In this document: piece after piece, positions 45,101 through 54,500 of the stretch | Numbering within the stretch: position 1 is the first letter of the stretch | How the letters are laid out: every line of letters begins with the position of its first letter | Assembly: GCF_050436995.1 (NCBI RefSeq) | Contig: NC_134753.1 | Span: forward strand, 1,302,001-1,366,000 | Length of the DNA stretch: 64,000 nucleotides | Direction: 5' to 3' | Origin: Anticarsia gemmatalis | Lineage: Eukaryota; Arthropoda; Insecta; Lepidoptera; Erebidae | Notes under the pieces: model-generated | Databases searched by the model: none | What the model was told of the DNA's origin: nothing | What the model saw: the letters and a program-made list of their open reading frames with translations, nothing else | Position numbers and translations under genes: made by a program

Positions 45101-46469
45101 TACACGTTGCATGTTATAATTAATACTACTAATATAGAAACAGCGAAAACAGCATATTATGCAAAAATATATTCAATTCTTAGTTACAGCATAATTTACT
45201 GGGGAAATTCTGTGGACTCCAATAGCACATTTTTATTACAAAAAAAGTGTCTAAGAATTATACACGGTTTAGACTATGAAGAATCATGCAGGCCAATATT
45301 TAAAAAACATAAATATCTAACATTAACTAGTATATATATTCTTAATGCAGCCATTTTTGTAAAAGAACATAACTCATATTTCCCTGAAAAAAATTCTCTC
45401 GTGTACAATAGCAGATTACGTAATAGAAATAATATTATCTTACCACAAGCAAATAATGAAATATATAAGATAAATATGTATTTTTCCTGCATCAAAATCT
45501 ACAATCATCTTCCAAACAGTATTAGGCAATTAAATCTAATGTGTTTCAAGAAAGCCCTGAAAAATATATTACTTAACCATTGCTTCTATAACCTCAACGA
45601 GTTCTATGAGACAAATATAACATGAGTATACTACTAATAAAAATGTATAAACACGATTGATATTGTATTGTTACTTGATAGATAACATTAGATTAAGAGT
45701 GCATAGGATAAGTTTACACCTAAAAAATTATAATTATAAGCTATTGCATGCCTTATGAGGTAAATTGTGCTGTACTTCCTACTTATAAGATCACATTTAT
45801 TGTATTACCACAATTTTAGCAATAAAGACATTTGAATTTGAATTTGAATTTGAGTAAATAAAGTTAAAAATGTGTGTATTGTTTAACATTGAAAGCGTAA
45901 TTTACTACAATCATTTCAATACTAGTTATTTGCACAGTTGTTCAAGACACTGTTACGTTTGTTTAATTGTTCTTGAGCATCAATGAACATGAGAATGTTA
46001 TTGTGACCTTCATTTTATAAAGCAAAAACAGTGTGTTACCTACTTTTTTAACAACACAATCGCTACTAACTAATTGGTCGTGTGGTTGGTACTGGAATAA
46101 GCATAAGCATGCAGTAAAGTTTAAATCAAAAATTCATTTTTTTAAAATAATTGGTATGCTTGAATTTATTCTTGGATTTCATGATGTTTCGGCACAGGTT
46201 ACACTAGCAGTGATCCTAAGCTTATTGTTTATATAGTAACAGGAAATGAATCATTCCGTAAACCGGTTTCGTTGCTCTTTAAGTCGATGCTAAATTTTCT
46301 CTTCTGCACAAATCAACTTTTACCTGTTTTCTTATTGCCAGTTGCCAAGTTCAAGTGACGTAGGATCGTGTGAGCGTATGTGTGCTCGCGCCGCAGTACA
46401 GCACGGCGCGTGGCCGCGACGTCCACACAGAAAATACAGGACACACACTACTTACTCCTACTTGTCTTA
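39195..46469 (+). CDS. Peripherin/ROM1-type tetraspanin (RDS family)
   Basis: Four-pass membrane protein resembling vertebrate peripherin-2 and ROM1, which shape photoreceptor discs. Exons: 39195-39377, 39932-40141, 40461-40553, 40666-40766, 40858-40957, 41263-41409, 41818-41949 and probably 46397-46469, all in phase. Hydrophobic segments appear in the first two exons (LLIAQLVVSLCMVIF, VTVVLLYGLILFQAYAM, LVSTVWLFTGSMVAFNGIL) and around WFNMLLVLFQALIVVLTQLL. The large loop has the tetraspanin CCG motif (ELSCCGADCPTDWHEIPW), SPYSCCTPRVLAPC and HTRGC, the cysteine pattern of the RDS group. The true start is uncertain: ATG at 39216 (MAWAVFTF) or an upstream exon. The 3' end is also open, since the last exon ends at a GTAAGT. 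A LINE occupies the intron 41950-46396. Confidence 0.78.
39414..39571 (-). mobile_element. Second-family non-autonomous Helitron
   Basis: The plus view starts A|CTAGCTGACCGGGCAAAC and ends GACGCGAGAATTTTATATT...GA. The core ATCGGTCAAGCCGTTTCGGA is shared with 48925-49111. It lies in a tetraspanin intron. Confidence 0.6.
42388..42753 (+). CDS. Possible LINE upstream frame (ORF1-like)
   Basis: A 121-residue frame ends 40 bases inside the start of the LINE polyprotein frame, in a different reading frame. It is Asn/Tyr/Lys-rich (MISEVPYNKYINENKLNKEL...) and shows no zinc knuckle or other ORF1 motif I recognise. It may be the remains of ORF1 or the upstream part of ORF2. Confidence 0.35.
   Translation: MISEVPYNKYINENKLNKELKYNSSHFKHCSYVDMGYYYNYLPNRKQRVINIVQRLLKEILRIGYKNNYQQYISKSLINSSQCFETKTFSNCSTQTDNNVTQYDISISYDKNLEETCFFRN
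42713..45625 (+). CDS. LINE ORF2: endonuclease and reverse transcriptase
   Basis: A single 970-residue frame encodes both activities needed for target-primed reverse transcription. The APE-type endonuclease has the expected blocks HLNICSL (about 22), SETFL (about 52), YRTP (about 128), ITGDFNID (about 162) and SDHRAQI (about 227). The reverse transcriptase follows: NYRPVALLPVFSKLFEKVIY, QCGFRQNRSTSLAIF, AILLDMTKAFDCVNY (about 595), LGVPQGSILGPLFFLIYINE and the catalytic FADDAS (about 692). A C-terminal domain ends with a YFSCIKIYNHLPNSIRQL block. There is no stop or frameshift, so it may be a recently active copy. AT-rich codon use differs from the host exons around it. Confidence 0.9.
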   Translation: MIKTWKKRVFFGTEHDKLCVFHLNICSLLSKLYELKLIIDDLDTKPQVLCFSETFLSEDTKKMLIIPNYVTSVYYNRKKNNRGGSAILVQKNIAIQELKWLNEYAMDIHFECCGVYLTSSKSVIICIYRTPDSIVSIFFEKLDLILHNLTKMDKKVCRNVIITGDFNIDSLKNTVNTRRLKNLIQTYNMKLEIDVPTRTTTISSTCIDNFITNIKKVNTKVIETSISDHRAQILNTNLKVKYLQNIKYQFKRDYHPENVKKFIETIDRISFSETFTTEDPNVAYNFFIEEFKLFYDLCFPLKRVIIRKMGKRYWTTKGIIISCKRKRILYSKTQRKSEDTALRKTYEIYKRTLKKIITYRQKQANIDIINNSDNKTKGVWQVIENITNEEERESFINIIEENNTKIRSSEQIANKFNEMYTDANYDPNFNENIYKPLGTSTSNSLYMEPANEQEMLKHILSLKNKHSTGNDGISSYIVKNCASSILKPLTHIANSMISSGIFPSKLKEAIIKPIYKKGNKLHVTNYRPVALLPVFSKLFEKVIYKRISMYLDKYELLNEQQCGFRQNRSTSLAIFKILKGILDAMNTKIPTTAILLDMTKAFDCVNYNILLKQMEHMGIRGLGLKLMKSYITDRKQATEIRNHNFSTKTIEYTRSSYNKMKLGVPQGSILGPLFFLIYINEFPKVIQEQSILFADDASILINGKDKTKLEYETKINNTIAKIIEWLKTLNLKINIEKTKYIQFRPYQALHNKLNVNYKGNQIEEVSCTKFLGLYMDQHLNWKAHVEFINSKIRSYCYTLHVIINTTNIETAKTAYYAKIYSILSYSIIYWGNSVDSNSTFLLQKKCLRIIHGLDYEESCRPIFKKHKYLTLTSIYILNAAIFVKEHNSYFPEKNSLVYNSRLRNRNNIILPQANNEIYKINMYFSCIKIYNHLPNSIRQLNLMCFKKALKNILLNHCFYNLNEFYETNIT

Positions 46470-46508
46470 GTAAGTTTCTTTTTCATTAGTCTTTTTGTTA
46501 TCGTATGG

Positions 46509-46780
46509 TTAGTGGTCAAACTAGTGTCAAAGTGGTTCAAGCCCTTCGGGCGGCTTGAACCACTTTGACGCCTGTGCCTTTGACGAGGCTTAACGACTGT
46601 TATCTTAATTTACAACAACCAGGACTGATTTATAAAGTGTCCTCCAAAGCACGCCCAGTTTAAATACCACTAACGGTCACCCAACAATTGAATGACCGCG
46701 CCAAGGGTTGCTTAACCCACAGATCGTGTACAGAACAGTGTGCGCAACTGGCTATGAGCGCCTGATTAACTACTTTTATG
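46509..46780. repeat. Dispersed repeat beginning with a perfect hairpin
   Basis: It aligns over its length with 17055-17280 (GGTCACCCA, GAATGACCGCGCCAAGGGTT, GCGCAACTGGCTATGAGCGC). The hairpin at 46526-46569 pairs GTCAAAGTGGTTCAAGCC with its exact complement around CTTCGGG. Confidence 0.6.
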
Positions 46781-47104
46781 TACTGCGCCTCACCTCGGTC
46801 GATCGCCTATTCTCGGACCATTTCAAACGCTCGAACTAAGTCATGTCGTTTTATCGGTGTCTCGCTCGCACTTACATTGTCACATACATTTCATTCTTTT
46901 AATTATGACGTAGTTCGCACTTTTATAACAGTTTGATTATAGGGTTGTAACACCCTGACTAATATTCGTCACTTTGGTTTCAGGCAGTAATTTCATAGAA
47001 CTGCTAGTGGTAAAGTTGTGAAGAAAGTGACTTATTAATGTGGACAGTTGTGAAATGTGAATGTACTTTTATAGTTAAGTAGGTACTGTTGATAGCTACT
47101 ATAG
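46781..47104. other. No gene seen
   Basis: The interval lies between two repeats. I see no open frame or RNA gene. It could hold the tetraspanin 3' exon, but no splice-phase match was convincing. Confidence 0.3.
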
Positions 47105-47901
47105 TCTTTAAAATATAGCTTGATTAGAATGACAGATGTCAAACTGTTTTGACTAGGGTTGTAGAAGTATTGATCAAAATCGATAGCGAAAAAATCGAAT
47201 CTAAAATAATTATATTCGATTCAATTATTTTTGAATTAGCTTTTTACGAATTGTTGTTGTGAATCTTATTGTTTAAGCAAATTCGTATAGGACGACCAGC
47301 CCTACTTTTAACACCGCACGGAGACCTCTCCTAGTTAAGTATTAATTAGGATCAATTAAATAAAACAATGAAATTAAAGTTAAATAAAATTAATTTATTC
47401 AGTTAATGGTGCAATTCTGATGATAGGGATGAAGATGATGTAATATAGGATGCGCAATTAATAGTGCGCATCCTAAATCAGTATCATCCTCATCGCTATC
47501 ATCAGAGTCGCTGGAACAATCTTGGAGATTAATTATTAATTCTTGGTCACGAATAGTATCAAAGTGTACTTCGCGATTAACGATTAATCAGATGATTTAC
47601 TCTTATCTATAGTGTTTCCTCACTAAAATTTTTGCAACATGACGTAGCCTTGTAGAGAGGTTGAAAATTATTAGGTTTATTTTTAAGACTAAAGAAAATA
47701 GTACTGATTTTTAGTTTAAAGGCTGATTGTATTGAATTATTCTGATTTCTTATTGAGGATCTGTATTTAAAAAATAGTTATAATGCTAGACAAGACAGAT
47801 TTTTCGTGTTTCAATTTGTAATACTCGTTAGACGTCACTACAAAGTTGTGTGCTCTGTTTTGCTTAGAACTGTCATTTTAATCAAGCTATATTTTAAAGA
47901 G
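47105..47901. mobile_element. Terminal-inverted-repeat element
   Basis: TCTTTAAAATATAGCTTGAT plus TAGAATGACAG at the left is mirrored at 47870-47901 with one mismatch, giving ends of about 31 bases. The interior has a short palindrome (TAGGATGCGC...GCGCATCCTA, 47448-47477). A minus-strand acidic stretch reading SSDSDDSDEDDTDLG at about 47515-47470 recalls the acidic N-termini of some transposases. No intact transposase is present. Confidence 0.5.
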
Positions 47902-48143
47902 TATAATAATATTCTTTTCATATGTACAGACATTGTTTTTAACAGGCAGTAACATCGCAGACAACATTGTTATTTGATTTTTCTTTTTATTTTACGTGCA
48001 AATACGTATACGCTTAGATACGAATACGTGCATAGAAATTGTAATTATGTCAAGGTCTGTGCGTTGGAGACGTTATCTGTCTGTAGGTATGAATTGAGTT
48101 TGATTGTGTAAATAAAACAACAATTATAATCAATTGCAAAGGC

Positions 48144-48149
48144 TTTATT
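48144..48149 (-). terminator. Poly(A) signal of the nesprin gene
   Basis: AATAAA on the minus strand, about 385 bases after the KASH stop codon. It is the best candidate for the 3' end of this transcript; no closer canonical signal was noted. Confidence 0.45.
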
Positions 48150-48531
48150 TTTCGACTTTTATAAACAGTCCTTATATCTAAAGTTAAGTAACAATGCGAG
48201 CGTGGATGCGATACGAAAGCCTTCGTAAACGTTAAATACAATAAATATCGTCAGTCCGGTGATATTTTTTCGGTAACAAATATACAAAAATGTATGTACA
48301 GGCCGGACTACGTGGAATGTTCTCTTAATAGGGGTTAAATATGATTTAGAATCCTTAGTTTTTCGCACCCCTGTCTTTCTAATTTTGGCTGGGACTCCCC
48401 GATTTGGAATTTTGCGGAATTATTCCGCGTATTTTTTGGAGAATAGTCTGTACGTGTTTCCATATGGTCACCCCCGTTTGGGAGGGTGGGGGGTGGCCAT
48501 ATGGAAGCAGTCGGAGCTAGGGAGGTGAGTC

Positions 48532-51500
48532 TCAAAGGGGCGGGGGTCCGTGGGGGTAGCGCAGCACGGGCTCCAGCGACAGCGGCCGCGAGTTGCAGTC
48601 CTGCTGCGCGTGAGGAGCCAGCGCCGCCGCGCCCAGGAGCAGCAGGAGGAGAGCCTGGGGAGAGGGAATAACAGGTTAGATTAAAGTGAAATACATTCAC
48701 AAGCAATCTCATTTTACAAATAGGTAAACTATACAGTGAATTAGGCGCTTATCAACTTAATTTCAATACACACATTAGGTTCCATAGAATCAATTTTCGT
48801 GGAATCATATAGACTCCAACTTGAATAATGTGGTGAACACAAAACCAATCTCGTTCTTCACGAGAGGTGATCCATAATCAGCAGCGGAACAGTAATAGCT
48901 ATAGTATAAATTGTATAGTAATAACTAGCTGACGCGACAAACGTTGCTTTGCCATATAAAAAAAAATTGTTTCACTTAGGTGCATGAACAATAGATGTTG
49001 GTCGATTCTCAGACCTAGTCAATATGCTCACAAAATTTCATGAGAATCGGTCAAGCCGTTTCGGAGGAGTATGGCAACGAAAACTGTGACGCGAGAATTT
49101 TATATATTAGATAGTTTATGTAAGTACCTGGAAAGGCAGCGAAGCCCTAGCGACGCGGCACACGAAGCGCAGTCCGCGCTGAACGCCGCTTAGTTGTACT
49201 TCTTCCGGCTCACCACTACCCACCATTCTGAAAACACCACACGTTATATTTAGTTATACAGTCTTGAGCAAATGGCGGAGGTAGGCACTTCTTGCAGTTG
49301 TTATATTGTGATAGTTGAAATTTAAGAATGTACTGTAATGTTTTTTAATATGACGAGAAATGTGTGAAGAAAAAGATTTGACATGTTTTTTTTTAGGTTA
49401 TACTATAATATGTTTGGTTCGATAGGGAAATTGAACTCACGACGTAATGCGTAATGTGCGTGTCATTAACTATTTAGAGTACATTGTTATTCATCAGTTC
49501 GCTATTTTAATTATAAATAATTTATCAAAATAACAACTGCAAGAAGGTTTTCTCAATTGGAGAAGTAAGAGTGGTTATAGTACAAGTAAAAAGGACAGAA
49601 TAGTTGAACAGCTTTTTTTATTCGATTAGATTTTTAATTGAAAAGTAAAATGGAAAAGAAATAAAATAAAGCTAGACTATAGTTACGCAAAATAAAGGGT
49701 GTTAGGCCTTCAAAACTACTTATCTGATGTTTTACACTATTGTAATTGTATTTACGAATAATAAGATGAAGAATAATAGATGTAAAGTTGTAAGTAAAAA
49801 GGTTTTCCGAAATTTACTTAAAATATTTGATTATGAGTCGTTTATTACTCAGTTATAAAAGTATAGTCTATCTCAAATACAGTTTAGTTAACCATTTAAC
49901 CCAAACCCAAGTTTTATCTGAATATCAATTGAAAAGTTCATATTTGTCACATCTTCTAAAAATGAATTTTCTTAAGAACTGTTTATAAGAAAAAATGGTC
50001 GAAAGAAATATATTTGACCAACAATAGTGTAGAACAAGAAGGCAGGTAGACTATAAAAGCGGTACTCACTCGGCTTCGTCGATCGGCGGCAGCTGCAGGC
50101 CCGAGAGGTCGTCGTCCTCCTCCTCCATTAGCTACGACATACCAATATACGTCAACGGTGCGAAGCTACTACATGTGGCTCACTATACTAGTGCAAACAC
50201 TTCAGTTCTCACAATATCCAGTGAATAATTAATAAAATATAAACTTATGTCATTTATTTTTGTTATTTCTTCAAACTGACTTTATTGTGCATACTGTTTT
50301 TTTAGCATAAAGGTGTTAAAAATATTATGAAAATAGAAGTTTAGATTTTTAATACAAAACTTTTAAAGTATATTAATTAAGACTATACAAACAGTATTTT
50401 GTTTGTGAAGTGTTTGCACATAAATATCAAAAAAGGTCTAACTATCATGAAAACATCTGAATATCTAACTTTTACTATGTTGTACAGAGTGGTCAGTATT
50501 CTCTGTCTTTACGGGAGTGGTCAAAACTAAGCTTGCTCTGTGTTCGACAATCTTTGCGTATACTGTGCTCGGCGGAGTGAAGCGGTGGGTGACGCAAAAT
50601 ATATCACATTTTAGACTCAATTTACTGGACAATATTATTAGAATCTTACGGCAAAGGGGACATTGATTTATTAAAAGTTATTTTTGACAAATTTTAAGGC
50701 AAGTTTGTTAAGAATAAGTGTGGTAATGTACCTGTGGAGCGGCTGCGGCGGCGGCGGCGGCGAGCGCGTGCGTGGAGGAGGCGGGCCTCCGCGCCAGCGC
50801 CGCGCCCAGCTTTAGCGCGTACACGCCGCACAGCTTCCTCAGGGACTGCAGCCGGAGTCGCAACTCCGCCAGGCGCAGATGTGGCTGGGCACCCGGCGCG
50901 AGCAGCGCCGCGGCGTCATGCAGAGCTAGCACTCTCGGTTCAGCTCGGCGCAGCTCGTCTCTAAGTTCAGCGAATCGTCGGAAATCTCGCTGGAGTTCGG
51001 CAGGTGCTCGGCCGAGTTTGAGCGGCTCGCGGGCACGTACAGCACGTTCAGCGGCCGCTAGCCTCGCTACGAGCTCAACCACAGCGTCATGGAACTGCGT
51101 GTTGTGCAGTAGCGCATGCTGCAGGGTCCGCTGCCAGGCGCCCGCCTTGCTGCAGGCGGTGTCCCAGCGCGTGTTGGCGGCGGCGAGGCGCGCGCGCACG
51201 CGCTCGGCCGCGCCCGCGGAGCGCGCGTGGGCCGCCACGTGGGCGCCCACCACGTTCAGAGATACTACGATCGATTTGTGCGAGTCTAAGTCCAGGAGGA
51301 ATTCTCGGTGGTCCTGGAATGATAGCATGATTGCTTAGATTTCTTCGCCGTACATTTAAGCTAGTGATTTTAAGCTAGATGGAAAAAAAGATTCTGTACT
51401 CGAAAGGAACGAAATAAACAGAAGACATTCGATTGGTTAATTTAATTATAACCACCTAAAGCTAAAATTATATCCACCAATTTTGCCCAACCATCTCTGA

Positions 51501-54500
51501 GTAAAGGTTTCACTTTGCATACGTGCAAAGTTGTCAATGATGACTTACTGCAATTTCTAACACACGAACAAATTTACCTAGCAACTTCTCTTCACAGCAT
51601 CTCAATTCAAAAAGTTAACAAATTCCTACCTGTATAACGTCTTCTAACGCATCATACTGGTCAGGCGGGCCAGTTCTGGCGTCGTCAGTGGCCTCGGCGA
51701 ACTGCAGCCACTGCTCCAGCCGCCAGAGGTCGTTGTCCAGCTGCTTCCAGTTGCGCTCCGAGCACAGCGGGCACGTCAGCCGGCCAGACTCACTGCACCC
51801 ATAACTTATTAGTTAGCAATGTGGGTTGTTAGATGATCTTTATGATGTGATGGATGAGATTTTAAGTTTATTTTAGAGGTCTGTTTTGAAATATCTTCAT
51901 TTATTTATTTTTTTAGATCTTTATTTATCAAGAGCTTTTAACTCAACGATGTATAGTCAGTCCCACAGAAAATTAATCTTATTATACATTTTTTTTTGTA
52001 TACTAATGATTTTAAAACATACGCGGAGCCAAAGGAATTGAAAATCAGTTTCATGAGTTCTTATTTCTTCTCATCTTATGGTTAGTGGTCAACCTTGTGT
52101 CAAAGTTGTTCAAGCCACCCGAAGGCCTTTGACGTGGCTTACTAACAAGATATTTAAAAACAAAACCTCTTTACTTTAAACAGTCTTATTAACAACAAAT
52201 AAATATATAAATTCTAATATATTTGAAGAAATGAACTACATAATTCCCAAATAAAAAGCTAATAAATAAATCTTGGTGTACACAAGTGCAGTGCAATACA
52301 CGGACAATTTACAATGTTTGTGTTTGTATCTCAGTTAACGATGCACTAACTACGGATTATTTATTAATACATGCTACATTATATTACTGCTACATTTAAA
52401 TAACAAATAATTTAAACAACATTTCAAATTCATAGTTAATTTTGTTAAATAAATTGAATAAAAATGGTAAACTTTATAAAATATAAATGATATCTTTGAG
52501 TTATTAATTTTTGGAATATTAAACTTTACTTAGAAGTGAATATATTTTTCTTATACATAAATAAATATTTAAAACAAACATGCATTTAAAAAACACGCTA
52601 AACTAAAACAAATTTTCAAAAAACCAGTTTCAAATAATGTACTTAAATAAATTTTCTAAAACCAACAGTTTAATTTCTACCATTATTGAAAACAAACAAT
52701 TCAAAACTACGGAACTCAATGTAGCAGTAACATAACGACGATAAAAGATACAAATATTAGGTAAGCAGTACTCACTGTTCGCACGTGAGCGCGTACGAGG
52801 CCGAGTGGGGCAACCTAGGGGACGAGAAAACGCAATGTGTTTAGAGCATGCCGGGGTTAGGAAGCTGTTATATACTCGACGACTATCGTGTATATATCTT
52901 ATACACTTTTATATGCCAATCAGAGGATAGTCAATACTTAGTACGATTTATATTCACGTTAAAGCCAGCAAAACATAACTTTCAATAGCGTGATTCTCTA
53001 CCACTGTCGACAATCGACAACCGGCTAGCTATCGAGAAATTTTGTCTAACAGTCGAAACAGCGCCTCTAGTGGGCGGCGTAGGAACAATTTTTGGAGTAC
53101 ATTTGAAATGTCAAAATCTCGTTACTTGATAGAACCGGCTTCAGAGAGTCGCGCTACTGTAGCGCAATTCTGTACACTTGGTACTATAGAGTATCGAGTG
53201 TTTGACATTTAAAATGTACTGCAAAAATAGTGTTTACGACGCCCGCTAGAGGCGCTGATCTGATTTTCATACAAGTCTTCTCGAGAGCTAGCCGGTTGTC
53301 GATAGTCGATAATACCGAATGTAAAGAATCGTGCTCTCTGATTGGTTAAGATCTTGGGCCAATCAGAGCGCGCGTCAAAACGTTTCAGCCGCGTTAACGT
53401 GAAATAAATCGCAGTAGATAATCTGGTGTAAGTGCCAATAGATGTCGCCACTTGTGAGTGCAACATTCATAGTGATTGTGTTGAGGAAATTTAATGGGAT
53501 TTCTAAAGTAATTGTATTACTTTAAAGTCTTATCTAAATGGAGATATTTTTGGGCTCCAATTCACGACTATTGACGCAAATATCAAGTTACTATTTGAAA
53601 AGGGGGTACGGTATGGCATTTTTGTATTTAAAGAAGTAATTTTGGGGCATTTGATTTGATAAATTATTTTATTTACACTACTGATTCTAGTTTAAAGGAA
53701 TATATTTATTTAACTATTTTTACTAACAAGTACAGTCAGCCACACAGAGACTAGAAATTAATATCACAGATTTTTTCTTATTTTTATGTGTATGTGTGTG
53801 TGACTGTCTATAACCCCACTGTTCTATAAACAGCTTTAAGCCCCATCACCAGTTGCCAGATAGTGCTATATAGTGCTACCACAATAATAAGAAAATAACA
53901 ACATTTAACACTTCATATTTAGACATTTCATGAGATGATAGTTATGATAGTTACTGTATGCAAGAAAATATATGCAAGAACTATGCAAGACAAGGTACTT
54001 GTAGAAATAATATGCAAGATTTAAGACGTTGTTTTATGCAAGAATTTGATATTTAAATGCAAGTATATGCAAGAAGATATATAAATATGCAATAGGATTT
54101 CAAATATGCAAGATAGATTTACAGAAAATTAATATTGAAATAAGGATTAATTTTGAAGGATAGAATCAAATAGAATATGCAAAAGTATAAATATAGGAAG
54201 AATTTGCATAGACCCTGAAAATAATCAAATCAATACAAACATAATAAGTTAGCAGGGTTAATAGCATAGACAAAAAATACTCAATATCAAACTAATAGAC
54301 TTAGCTCAAACTACTGTTTTAGTAACAACCCTGCAAGTCTACACCACACAGTAACACCAAGACACCATCATCTACATGAAATGTCCGCAGAAGTTAGGAT
54401 CAATCGTATATCACCATACCAAAATAGCACATCAGTATAAAACAATACGGTATATAATCATTTGACAACCAACCTTAAGTTGTTGATTTGGAGCTCCCGT

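Larger units (their letters stand above)
42388..45854 (+). mobile_element. CR1/Jockey-type LINE, apparently intact ORF2
   Basis: It comprises the upstream frame, the 970-codon polyprotein and a 3' UTR ending in tandem GAATTT units (45826-45854), a typical non-LTR tail. It is inserted in sense orientation in a tetraspanin intron. The 5' boundary is not defined by a target duplication that I could identify, so a 5' truncation is possible. Confidence 0.75.

Noticed and set aside
50772..51338. 188-codon plus-strand Arg/Ser/Ala-rich frame
   Set aside because: Antisense of the GC-rich nesprin exon 50732-51313.
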